This document shows positions 36,569 through 44,839 of a stretch of 64,000 nt of DNA, piece after piece. The translations under genes were made by a program, and so were the position numbers. Below the pieces are notes generated by a model that did not search any database, was not told the origin of the DNA, and saw nothing but the letters and a program-made list of their open reading frames with translations. Position 1 is the first letter of the stretch; each line of letters starts with the position of its first letter. The DNA lies in NCBI GenBank assembly GCA_030841085.1, contig JAVEDP010000022.1:372001-436000 (forward strand), in the 5' to 3' direction. The stretch comes from Pyrinomonadaceae bacterium (GTDB lineage: Bacteria; Acidobacteriota; Blastocatellia; Pyrinomonadales; Pyrinomonadaceae).

Positions 36569-36600
36569 AAAAAAAAAGGCTGCCGTTTCCGGCAGCCTTT
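36569..36600 (-). terminator. rho-independent terminator of the TonB-dependent receptor gene
   Basis: On the minus strand, AAAGGCTGCC pairs with GGCAGCCTTT (six-base loop) and is followed by nine T residues. Confidence 0.92.
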
Positions 36601-36640
36601 ACTAGCTGAAGAACTCAGCTAGATCCAAAATGGACGAAGG

Positions 36641-39600
36641 TTAGAAGATAAACTTCGCACGCATTGTAACAGTTCTTCCTCCATACACGCCAAAGGAATA
36701 GTTCAGGAACTGAGTAGTATTCGGAAGAGTAAACGATCTCGCTCCGGATCCGACACCACTAATGTTGATCTCCCTTTGATTGAAGACGTTATGTGCTTCC
36801 GCGGCGATCTGGAAGTTGTATCTACCTTCCTTACCGAAACGGGTGTTTTTAATGAAAACCATGTCTGTGTTGTTCCAAGGCTTCGTGCGGTATGCGTTTC
36901 TGGGAGCAAGGCCGGCTCCGCCGTTGGCAATCCCTGCGGCGAAGAATCCCGCTTGCACCCATCGGGCATTTGGATTGACGGCGATACTACTGCAACTGCC
37001 GTCGGGATTGAGCGTTGGGCACGTGCCCGCAACATATGCCCGAACTCTCGTATCCGGAGAGCTTCCCGGGCCGGGAAACCCTTTGACAGCTCCAGAGATG
37101 GGGTCTATGGTCAGTCGCACAACACCGGTACCGGCATTAATATTACCGTTCGGATTGACTAGCACACGGTCGCCTGCATTGTCTCCGTTTCGATTAGAGT
37201 CAATGCCGGACTGAATGTCGACCAGCTGGCCTGACTGAATCTGGAAGACACCAGTTATTTCCCATCCGCCCGCGATAGCATTGAGGGCAGAGTTTTCACT
37301 CTTAAATGGCACTTCGTAAACCGCTGATGCCACGAAACGGTGCGGAACATCAGCGATCGATCGAGACCAGTCGTGTGAAAGGTCAAGTCCGCTTCCAAAG
37401 AACTCACCTGCGTCCTGCGAGCGCCTCGGGTTGAGAGAGCTCGTAAACAACTCGTTGAATGAGTTATCCCAAGTGCGGCTCCACGTGTAAGCCGCAGTAC
37501 CACCAAAATGACTAGCAAAGCGGCGAGTAAGGCTCACAGAAAGACCGTCATATTGCGACTTGCCTATATTCGGGTCGCCAGTAAGCACCCCGGAAAACTG
37601 CGGGAGCTGTCTCGGGGCGATGGTCGCTCCTTTAAGTATCGGATCAGCAGCTACTACAGTTCCAATGGTAGGAAGAGCTCCGAGTGCTGCGGCCGTAGGT
37701 AGCGCGTACAGCGTTGGAATGACCATCGCGCCATCGGCAACAGTTTGAGAGTTTGTCTGGACCTGGACGAACTGCTTCCTGCCATAGGTCCGGAGATAAC
37801 GAAACTCGATACCCGTTGATCTATTAAGCTGGCGCTGGATCGACACCGCGAAAGCGTCTGCATATGGACTCACATGATCCAAAATGCGCGAGCCCGTTAC
37901 AGCCCGGATATTAGCCACGGAATTGTTGAAAACATACGGACCAGGGCTTGCCCCGCCCTGCTGAAGGAAGTTCGTAGCGGGACCCGCATCGTGCAGTTCG
38001 CCCTGCAGAGCGGCCGGCGGGCCGGCGCTTACCAGGTTCGAAAAGGCTGTGACATACGCTCTGGCAAAGTTGACCCTGATAGAGCTGTCACCTTCCTTAC
38101 CAAATAGCGTGCCGAGGATCCCACTTGAGAAAGATGGCGCCCACGCAAAACCGAGACGCGGAGCAAAGTTGTTCTTATCAGTTTTGGGCACGTGAAAATC
38201 TATCACGCCCGAGATATTCGCGGGTGCCGATAATGCCTGCAGCTTCTCAACCTCATAAATGCTTTGGTAATCCCAACGAACGCCCAGGTTGAGTGTCAGG
38301 TTGTGACGTATTTTCCAGTCGTCCTGGACAAAGCCACCCCACGCATGCGAGGCGAGCGGCTGAATTGGGTCGCCAATCCCGACCACATTGAAATCAGTCG
38401 GTTTAATGTCCCGGAAGAAGTCATCAAGGTCAGAGTATTCATACTCGCCGCCATGTCGGGGCAGGAAAAAGATCGCGTTTGGCCGCTTAACGTACTCGCC
38501 CCCGAATTTGAACGCATGTTCTCCGCGGATCCATGTTAACGAGTCGTAGTACTGGAACGTCTTTTTGGTGTCCGTTTGCTGATCTGCCGGCCCAAGGGCG
38601 ACTCCGAACGGGTCAAGGTCAAGGATCGGGAAATTGAACTGGGACGAATCACGCAGTTGATTGAATAGGGTCGCACTCTTGATGTAGCCAAAACGGGCAT
38701 CGTTGATCAGCGAAGCGCTGATGTTAGAGATCCAGTTTGCAGAGAACGACATCTGATTCTGCTTCGTGTCCGATGCGAACAGCGGGACGAGAAACGCATC
38801 GGCCGAGGCGTAGTCGAATTTGTAAAATCTGTAGCGGAACTGATTCTTCGCGTTCAGATTGTGGTCAATGTTCACCTGCCAGGCGTGGGTAGTAAAGGTA
38901 TTGGGTTGGGCAACATTTACATTGCCTTCACCGATCCCGCAGGCGCCGAGAATTGCACCAGTGCCGTTCACCGGGTCGCAGTTATCAAACTGCTGACTGG
39001 CCAAAGGCATCGCCTTTTGCACAAGACCGATCACGAAGGGGCTTACGCCCGGAAGCGTGGCGATCTTTGCGAGACCTGCAGCGGTCGGAGCGATGTAGCC
39101 CGCGGAACTTCCTTCACCTTTGAAAAATTCCTTCTGGCCCGCCACGAAGAAGAAAAGCTTATCCTTTCCCGAGTGGAACGCGGGGCCATTTCCCTCACCA
39201 AAATTCGGGTATGGAATCGGCCCTCCGACGGTGAACCCGTATGTCGCATCTTTGAAGAACCGTTTGGTAGGGCCGGTCTCATCAGTTGACCGCGCATTAA
39301 GCTTCTGACTACCGATGTACGTGAAGAGACTGCCGTGAAATGAGTTAGTACCTGACTTTGTGATCGTGTTGAAGGAACCTGCGCCCCCCGAGCTGAATTC
39401 CGCATTAAAGTTATTTTGCAGGAAGGAGAATTCGCTCACGGAATCCTGGATGACCCCGCGAACGTTGCCGCTAACACCGACATCGTTATTATCAACGCCG
39501 TCGACTGTGAAAACGTTAGCTCGTTGGCGCAGTCCGCCAACTATTGCACCTGCCCCGGAAACTCCGACCGGTGGGGAAGTCACATTCGGAGCGAGAAGCG

Positions 39601-40072
39601 CGAGGTTGTTCGGATCTCCGCCGACAGGCAGATCCTGAAATTGGCGCTCCTTAAATGTTTGTCCCATTTGAGAGGTATCCGTCTGGACGATACTTTCGGT
39701 TTCACTAGTAACGTTAACGACCGCGCTGGCGGAGGCGACCGAAAGCGTCACGTTGGCCGTCGCTGTTTGGTTAAGGGAAACGGTGACTTCGCCAGTCGCC
39801 TGGGAGAAACCAGACGCAGTAACGGTCATCGTATAGGTTCCCGTCTGCACGTTGGGAAATGAATAAGATCCCGCACTCGTGGTTTCCGCTGTATGCTCGA
39901 TCCCACGCGCTTTGTCCTTAAGCAAGACGTTTGCACCGACCACGGCACCGCCGTTGGGGTCGAGGATAGTTCCTGTCACCGCTCCACCGGTTACCTGACC
40001 TGCTACAGTAACCGCGAAAACCGCCAACGCGGCAAATGCGATGAGCAGCGATTTAATTCTTAGTTTATTCAT
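36641..40072 (-). CDS. Oar-like TonB-dependent outer-membrane receptor
   Basis: A 1143-residue protein. The ATG at 40072 starts a good signal peptide (SLLIAFAALAVFAVTVAG); an in-frame start at 40138 adds 22 non-signal residues. After the signal comes a carboxypeptidase-regulatory-like domain (GAVTGTILDPNGGAVVGANVLLKD, then SAGSYSFPNVQTGTYTMTV), then a plug (about 120-250) and a large beta barrel, ending in RAKFIF with a terminal Phe for outer-membrane insertion. This layout is characteristic of Acidobacteria, where many copies take up or export large substrates such as polysaccharides or peptides. Substrate is unknown. Upstream are two hairpins (40104-40139). Confidence 0.93.
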   Translation of the reverse strand: MNKLRIKSLLIAFAALAVFAVTVAGQVTGGAVTGTILDPNGGAVVGANVLLKDKARGIEHTAETTSAGSYSFPNVQTGTYTMTVTASGFSQATGEVTVSLNQTATANVTLSVASASAVVNVTSETESIVQTDTSQMGQTFKERQFQDLPVGGDPNNLALLAPNVTSPPVGVSGAGAIVGGLRQRANVFTVDGVDNNDVGVSGNVRGVIQDSVSEFSFLQNNFNAEFSSGGAGSFNTITKSGTNSFHGSLFTYIGSQKLNARSTDETGPTKRFFKDATYGFTVGGPIPYPNFGEGNGPAFHSGKDKLFFFVAGQKEFFKGEGSSAGYIAPTAAGLAKIATLPGVSPFVIGLVQKAMPLASQQFDNCDPVNGTGAILGACGIGEGNVNVAQPNTFTTHAWQVNIDHNLNAKNQFRYRFYKFDYASADAFLVPLFASDTKQNQMSFSANWISNISASLINDARFGYIKSATLFNQLRDSSQFNFPILDLDPFGVALGPADQQTDTKKTFQYYDSLTWIRGEHAFKFGGEYVKRPNAIFFLPRHGGEYEYSDLDDFFRDIKPTDFNVVGIGDPIQPLASHAWGGFVQDDWKIRHNLTLNLGVRWDYQSIYEVEKLQALSAPANISGVIDFHVPKTDKNNFAPRLGFAWAPSFSSGILGTLFGKEGDSSIRVNFARAYVTAFSNLVSAGPPAALQGELHDAGPATNFLQQGGASPGPYVFNNSVANIRAVTGSRILDHVSPYADAFAVSIQRQLNRSTGIEFRYLRTYGRKQFVQVQTNSQTVADGAMVIPTLYALPTAAALGALPTIGTVVAADPILKGATIAPRQLPQFSGVLTGDPNIGKSQYDGLSVSLTRRFASHFGGTAAYTWSRTWDNSFNELFTSSLNPRRSQDAGEFFGSGLDLSHDWSRSIADVPHRFVASAVYEVPFKSENSALNAIAGGWEITGVFQIQSGQLVDIQSGIDSNRNGDNAGDRVLVNPNGNINAGTGVVRLTIDPISGAVKGFPGPGSSPDTRVRAYVAGTCPTLNPDGSCSSIAVNPNARWVQAGFFAAGIANGGAGLAPRNAYRTKPWNNTDMVFIKNTRFGKEGRYNFQIAAEAHNVFNQREINISGVGSGARSFTLPNTTQFLNYSFGVYGGRTVTMRAKFIF

Positions 40073-40103
40073 GTTCTTAGTTTCCTCTTTATATTTGGAA
40101 AAA

Positions 40104-40139
40104 TTCACTTCAAGTGAAATATTGCGGCTTATCCGCAAT
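40104..40139 (-). promoter_or_regulatory. paired palindromes in the leader of the TonB-dependent receptor gene
   Basis: A perfect 15-base palindrome TTCACTTCAAGTGAA (40104-40118) adjoins a hairpin ATTGCGG-CTTAT-CCGCAAT (40121-40139), 30-65 bases before the ATG at 40072. They could be an operator and an mRNA hairpin; no regulator is known. Further out, TTGGCACAGCGATTGAA (minus strand, 40167-40183) resembles a sigma54 element but has GA instead of GC at the -12 position. Confidence 0.4.
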
Positions 40140-40183
40140 TAGTTCGTGAAAATCTGTCCGTTAATATTCAATCGCTGTGCCAA

Positions 40184-40491
40184 ATGGGCATCAAACTAAC
40201 TGAAGACTTAAAATGTGTGTTTTCAATGGGTTAGAATACCGATTGTTAACAAAGAGGGAGGCGAAATCCAAATATTTGAAAACTATCCATAAATCGGAAG
40301 CGCGTTTGTATGTCAGGGTCGGAAATCGCGTTGGTTCGTAGTGACGAATGGTGGGGTCCAAGGGATGACATAGAGGCGGGACCACGTCTAGTCATGGAGG
40401 TGCACCCTTGATGCCTCGAAGCTGAAGGCCTGAAATACCGAGACCCTCCCATGTTGCCTTCCGGCGTATTTGCCGTTATTAGAATTACATC
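40184..40491. other. intergenic region between divergent genes
   Basis: About 300 bases with no supported gene. Apart from the region near 40104-40183 that belongs to the receptor gene leader, I see no repeat or RNA signature. It must hold the promoters of both flanking genes. Confidence 0.5.
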
Positions 40492-41826
40492 ATGTCAGAA
40501 CGTATCTATCGCGATCCGGTCCACAACATAATTAGGCTTCGCACCGACAACGACGAAGGCGCACTGATCATGCATTTGATCGACACACCCGAGTTTCAAC
40601 GGCTGCGTCGCATCAAGCAACTAGGCCTTGGTCTCTATACTTACCAGGGCGCGGAACACTCGCGCTTTACTCATTCGCTTGGCGCGTTCCACTTGATGAG
40701 CCGCGTGCTGGATCGCCTCGGTGAAAAGCATCGCATAGATAAACAGGATCGCGCGGCGGCGCGTGCAGCTGCGTTGCTGCATGACGTGGGCCATGGATCG
40801 TTTTCGCACGTGATGGAAAAGGTACTCGGCTTTCATCACGAGAAATGGACCGTAGAAGTGTTGCTGAGTGCGGAAACTGAGGTTGGACAGCGCCTGCGTG
40901 CACATTCAGCAGACTTGCCTGCGAAGGTTGCGGCAATCATCGAAGGCAAGTTCCAACCGGCCGCGCTGGCACAACTTGTTTCTTCCCAGCTCGATGTCGA
41001 TCGCATGGACTATCTGTTGCGCGATTCGCTGATGACGGGCGCGAAGTACGGCATTTACGATCTGGAATGGATCATCAACGCGTTAGCAATCGATGAAGAA
41101 CGTGATCGCATTTACGTGGCGGCGCGCGGTTTATACGCAGTGGAAGAGTATCTGCAGGCGCGTTACTACATGTTTCGACAGGTTTATTTTCATCGCGCGC
41201 TACGCTCGGCCGAAGCGGTGCTTCGTTCGATTTTGCGGCGCGCGCTGGCCCTACTTGGGGACGAAAAACCCGTTTGGCATGCGCCGGGCACTGCTTTTGA
41301 GAAAGTGCTGCGACGAAAATCACTGACCATCACCGAGCATCTCGAAATTGACGATTCGGACGTTATGTTTCACGTAAAGCAATGGCAACGGTCTGATGAT
41401 GCGGTGCTTGCCAACCTTAGCCGTCGTTTCGTCACGCGACGTCTTTTCAAAGCGATCGATTTGGATATGCCCGTCGACGAGCGCCCCGATTTCCTGACTG
41501 CGGCGCGCGCCTGTGTCGCCAAAGCCGGTTACGATCCTGAGTACTACTTTATCGAAGATCGCGCCAGCGATGTTCCTTACTACAATTACTACGCGCCAAA
41601 AGATGCGGAACCGAAGAGCCGTATTTACGTCGAAGACGGCTACGCGCGGCCGCGCATACGCGAGATTAGCGAAGTGAGCAACGTCGTGCGCGGACTGCAA
41701 CGCGGGTATGAGTTGCATCGCGTGTGTTTCCCTCCGGAAGTGAAAGAGGAAGTCTACCGGCTTTATCACGATGCGACGCCGAAGGAACCCTCAGCTGTCG
41801 GCTACGCAAACGCAAACGGAGATTAA
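40492..41826 (+). CDS. HD-domain phosphohydrolase (dNTPase/SAMHD1-like)
   Basis: A 444-residue protein. The HD metal site is H61 in [12 protein letters not shown]97-D98 in [13 protein letters not shown] and the late Asp in [13 protein letters not shown]. The start [12 protein letters not shown] and the [12 protein letters not shown] sequence are typical of the family including SAMHD1 and bacterial dNTP triphosphohydrolases, which hydrolyse dNTPs or related nucleotides. The substrate is unproven. Five bases after its stop begins the AhpD-like gene with an in-frame TGA, so the two are probably one transcript. Confidence 0.88.
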   Translation: MSERIYRDPVHNIIRLRTDNDEGALIMHLIDTPEFQRLRRIKQLGLGLYTYQGAEHSRFTHSLGAFHLMSRVLDRLGEKHRIDKQDRAAARAAALLHDVGHGSFSHVMEKVLGFHHEKWTVEVLLSAETEVGQRLRAHSADLPAKVAAIIEGKFQPAALAQLVSSQLDVDRMDYLLRDSLMTGAKYGIYDLEWIINALAIDEERDRIYVAARGLYAVEEYLQARYYMFRQVYFHRALRSAEAVLRSILRRALALLGDEKPVWHAPGTAFEKVLRRKSLTITEHLEIDDSDVMFHVKQWQRSDDAVLANLSRRFVTRRLFKAIDLDMPVDERPDFLTAARACVAKAGYDPEYYFIEDRASDVPYYNYYAPKDAEPKSRIYVEDGYARPRIREISEVSNVVRGLQRGYELHRVCFPPEVKEEVYRLYHDATPKEPSAVGYANANGD

Positions 41827-41831
41827 CCGCG

Positions 41832-42383
41832 ATGGCGAGAATAGCCGAGGCTGATGTTGAGCAGGCGGATCGTTATGTGAAAGACGTGCTCAAGGCACAG
41901 CGAAAGACCTGGGGCGCGCCGCTGCTCAATCACCTGCTGTACGCAAGGCGCCTTTCAATTTTCCGCGGCGCGCGCGCAATGTGGACGGGCATTGAGGCTT
42001 CCGGATTAATTGATGCGCGGTTGCGCGCTTTGATCAACCGGCGCGTGGCGGCGCTAAACGGTTGCGAGTTTTGACAGGACATAAATGCTGCCGTGAGCAG
42101 CCAGCTGGGTGTTTCGGATGAAAAGATTGAAGCCGTGGAAAACTACGCAACCAGTGATCTTTACAATGCCGCGGAAAAGATTGCGCTCGAGTACGCCGAG
42201 AGCATGACAATAACCGGAAGCGACGTCAGCGACGATCTTTTTGCGCGTCTTCGTTCTTTCTACAGCGAAGACGAGATAGTGGAACTGACGGCCACCATTG
42301 CCTGGGAAAATTCATCGAGCAAATTCAATCGCGCCTTGCGCGTGCCGTCGCAGCATTTGTGGAAAAGTGAGCGACAAACTTAA
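41832..42383 (+). CDS. AhpD-like/carboxymuconolactone decarboxylase-family protein with in-frame TGA (probable selenoprotein)
   Basis: Read through one TGA (42072-42074), the frame gives 183 residues, a normal length for this family. Conserved parts lie on both sides of the TGA: RALINRRVAALNGCEF before and QDINAAVSSQLGVSDEKIEAVENYA after, exactly in frame. The TGA is residue 81, the place of the second cysteine in the family's CxxC redox motif (C78, E79, F80, residue 81). AhpD-like selenoproteins with this kind of replacement are known. Such proteins reduce disulfides or peroxides. Five bases after the HD phosphohydrolase gene; ribosome-binding GGAG about ten bases before the ATG. Alternative: a nonsense mutation or sequencing error. 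Confidence 0.8.
42087..42101 (+). promoter_or_regulatory. SECIS-like hairpin after the TGA codon
   Basis: GCTGC (42087-42091) pairs with GCAGC (42097-42101), with loop CGTGA carrying a G in its second position. It begins 12 bases after the TGA. A lower ACAT/GTGT pairing could extend it. Bacterial SECIS elements are found at this distance and have a G early in the loop. Confidence 0.5.
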
Positions 42384-42423
42384 AGTCGCAGACAATTAAT
42401 CATCTCTGCCCCGCCGCAACTGA

Positions 42424-43359
42424 ATGGCTTTCATCCAAAACGATCATTCACTGTCGTTCGTCGCAGGTATTGCGTTGACTGTAATTCTTGTCGCGCTGTT
42501 TTTTTCGGCGAATGTTTCCGGTGCTCAAGCACAAACACCGGTGCGGCGCCCCAGGATAGCCGTACTCGACTTTGGCGAAACAGCATTCGCCCGCGAAGCC
42601 GTCGAAAAGTTTTCAACCAGTCTAAAACAGGACGAAACTATTGAAGTTCTTGATCGCGATCAGGCGCGCGCGGCCACTCGCGGCGCCGGTTACGCCGGCT
42701 CTCTAAATCTGTCGCTGGTTGAAGCGCGCAATCTCGGCGCCGTTCTTGGTTCTGATTTCTTTGTGTTGGGCGACGCGCAAACGCTGCGTCGTTCGCCTTC
42801 TGCTGGGCCAGCATATTTCGAAGCTTACGCCTCGATTTTTCTGGTAAGCGCGCGCACCGGACGGCTGATAATTTGGGAACGTCCAAACTTTCGCGCCGCA
42901 ACTGTCGCGGCTGCCGAACATTCTCTGCTGAGCGAACTGGCCGGCGCGCCGCTGCGACAACGCATTCTGGTTTCGGCGCACCGGGCCGAGGTGGATGAAC
43001 GTGCTGAGCGCGCGATCATAATTGACGACGAGATCCCCGTCATTGAAGAGGCGCCGGATGATGACAAGCTGGCGGCAGCGGAAGGGCTACGGTTGCCGAA
43101 ACCATATCGTCGCTTTGTGCCTGCCTATCCCGAAACCGCGGCCGCTGCCGAAGCTGAAGCGGTCGTCGATGTGCTGGTGGATCTGGATAGCAGCGGCGAA
43201 GTTGAGCGCGCCGAAGTAGTGCGTTGGGGCGGCTTTGGATTGGACCAGGCGACACTTGCTACGATTCACAAGCTGCACTTTTTCCCGGCAATGCGCGCCG
43301 GCGTTGCCGTGCCGATTCGCGTTCTATTACGCTATAACTTTCGCAAGCCGCCGCCGTAA
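42424..43359 (+). CDS. exported CsgG-like/TonB C-terminal hybrid protein
   Basis: A 311-residue exported protein. Signal peptide (ALTVILVALFFSANVSGAQAQ). The N-terminal domain (about 40-190) starts RPRIAVLDFGE, contains IEVLDRDQARAATRG and LGAVLGSDFFVLGDAQ and resembles the CsgG/DUF-type domain used in outer-membrane lipoprotein transport. The C-terminal domain (about 225-305) has FVPAYPETAAAAEAEAVVDVLVDLDSSGEVERAEVVR and ATLATIHKLHFFPAMRAGVAVP, the TonB C-terminal fold. A second, proton-motive-force coupled role is not obvious, since the usual N-terminal anchor is replaced. It may bind TonB-dependent receptors or be a periplasmic adaptor. Confidence 0.7.
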   Translation: MAFIQNDHSLSFVAGIALTVILVALFFSANVSGAQAQTPVRRPRIAVLDFGETAFAREAVEKFSTSLKQDETIEVLDRDQARAATRGAGYAGSLNLSLVEARNLGAVLGSDFFVLGDAQTLRRSPSAGPAYFEAYASIFLVSARTGRLIIWERPNFRAATVAAAEHSLLSELAGAPLRQRILVSAHRAEVDERAERAIIIDDEIPVIEEAPDDDKLAAAEGLRLPKPYRRFVPAYPETAAAAEAEAVVDVLVDLDSSGEVERAEVVRWGGFGLDQATLATIHKLHFFPAMRAGVAVPIRVLLRYNFRKPPP

Positions 43360-43458
43360 TTCTCACTTCAAATCCGCTACCTCAAACGCTTCCGCCCGTT
43401 ACGATCGCTCATGCTATGATGCCCGGCGCGCCGCGGCATTCGCGCGGTTAAATCAATC

Positions 43459-44700
43459 ATGCTTTATCTCTCTCAAGTGCTGGGTCGCCCCATACGCGAT
43501 CTGGAGGGCGAACGTGTCGCGACCATCAAGGACGTGATTGTGCGTCTTGGCGAAGAAGATCATCCGCCGATGCTCGGGCTGGTTGCTCGCTATCGCCGGC
43601 GCGATTTTTTTGTACCGCGCTGGCGCATCACAAACTTTGACGAGCATGGCGTTCGTTTGAATTCAGACATTCTCGATCTGCGGCCATTCGTGCGCCGCGA
43701 TAATGAAGTCTTGCTCGCGCGTGACGTGCTCGATAAGCAGTTGATCGACGTCGATGGCAAACGCGTCGTTCGCGTTAATGACGTGCAAATCATTGAGGCG
43801 GCCGGCGACTGGAGAGTGACGGGCGCTGACGTGAGCTTGCAGGGACTGTGGCGGCGGCTGGCGCCGGCGAATTTTCTGGGAACGAGAAAGCCCGTGGAAG
43901 TCATCGATTGGTCCGACGTTGGCTATCTGGCGACCGACGCGGCGACGGTCCAGCTAAAGTCGGCGAGCGGAAAACTTGCGCGCCTTCATCCGGTCGAAAT
44001 CGCGCGTCTCGCAGAAGCGCTTTCTTATCACCACGGTTCCGAAGTTGTCGAATCCCTGGACGACGAAACGGCGGCGGAAACTCTTGAAGAGATGCCGTCG
44101 GAACGGCAAGCGCGCATTCTCGGCGACATGGATGAAGAACGCGCCGCCGACATTCTGGAATGGATGTCGCCTGACGAAGCGGCCGACGTGCTTGGCGATC
44201 TGCCGGAAGAAAAGGCGGAAGAGTTGCTCGGCTTGATGGAAAGCGAAGAGCAAGCCGAAGTCGCCGAGCTGTTGCCTTATGCCGACGACACGGCGGGCGG
44301 CTTGATGACTACGGAATTTGTGACGCTGCCGCGCGAGTTAACCGTCGGTGAAGCGCTGGCACGTTTGCGCGAGATGGCGGAAACGCCAAACATGATCTAT
44401 TACCTTTATGTGGTGGCGATAGAAGGATCGTGGCAACTCGAGGGTGTGATTGCCTTGCGCAGTTTGATTCTTGCCGATCCTTCGGTACCGCTTTCTAAGA
44501 TGATGCGCACGGAATTTCAAAAAGCACATGCGGATGAGTCGGCTGAAGACGTGGCGCACCGAATTGCCGAATATAATTTGCTGGCGCTGCCGGTGGTTGA
44601 TGAAGGCGGCGACATTCTCGGAATCATAACGGTCGATGACGCGATGGAAATTCTGTTGCCGAAAGACTGGCGACAGCGATTGCCGCGACTGCTGGGATGA
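43459..44700 (+). CDS. PRC-barrel, MgtE N-terminal and CBS-domain protein without channel
   Basis: A 413-residue soluble protein. Two PRC-barrel-like parts (about 1-80 and 88-130; MLYLSQVLGRPIRDLEGER), then an MgtE N-terminal helical repeat domain (about 160-270: LEEMPSERQARILGDMDEERAADILEWMSPDEAADVLGDLP) and a pair of CBS domains (about 280-400). In MgtE these regions sense magnesium and open a channel, but no transmembrane channel part is present here. The next gene is an Nramp-related transporter, so it may be the separate magnesium sensor of that carrier; this is inference. Confidence 0.85.
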   Translation: MLYLSQVLGRPIRDLEGERVATIKDVIVRLGEEDHPPMLGLVARYRRRDFFVPRWRITNFDEHGVRLNSDILDLRPFVRRDNEVLLARDVLDKQLIDVDGKRVVRVNDVQIIEAAGDWRVTGADVSLQGLWRRLAPANFLGTRKPVEVIDWSDVGYLATDAATVQLKSASGKLARLHPVEIARLAEALSYHHGSEVVESLDDETAAETLEEMPSERQARILGDMDEERAADILEWMSPDEAADVLGDLPEEKAEELLGLMESEEQAEVAELLPYADDTAGGLMTTEFVTLPRELTVGEALARLREMAETPNMIYYLYVVAIEGSWQLEGVIALRSLILADPSVPLSKMMRTEFQKAHADESAEDVAHRIAEYNLLALPVVDEGGDILGIITVDDAMEILLPKDWRQRLPRLLG

Positions 44701-44705
44701 AAATA

Positions 44706-44811
44706 TTAGCCGCGGTAACGCGGATTACGCGAATCTGAAAAGTCTTCATATGCGCTTGAATTGTTTGTGTCTGGTTCTGATCCGCGTTTATCCGCGTAAA
44801 TCTGCGGCTAA
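44706..44811. repeat. inverted-repeat spacer with CGCGGATTACGCG / CGCGTTTATCCGCG arms
   Basis: TTAGCCGC (44706-44713) faces GCGGCTAA (44804-44811), with CGCGGATTACGCG and CGCGTTTATCCGCGTAAATC inside. It fills most of the space between the MgtE_N and Nramp-related genes. Confidence 0.6.
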
Positions 44812-44839
44812 GAACGTATGACTGACGGAGAACCTCCAA

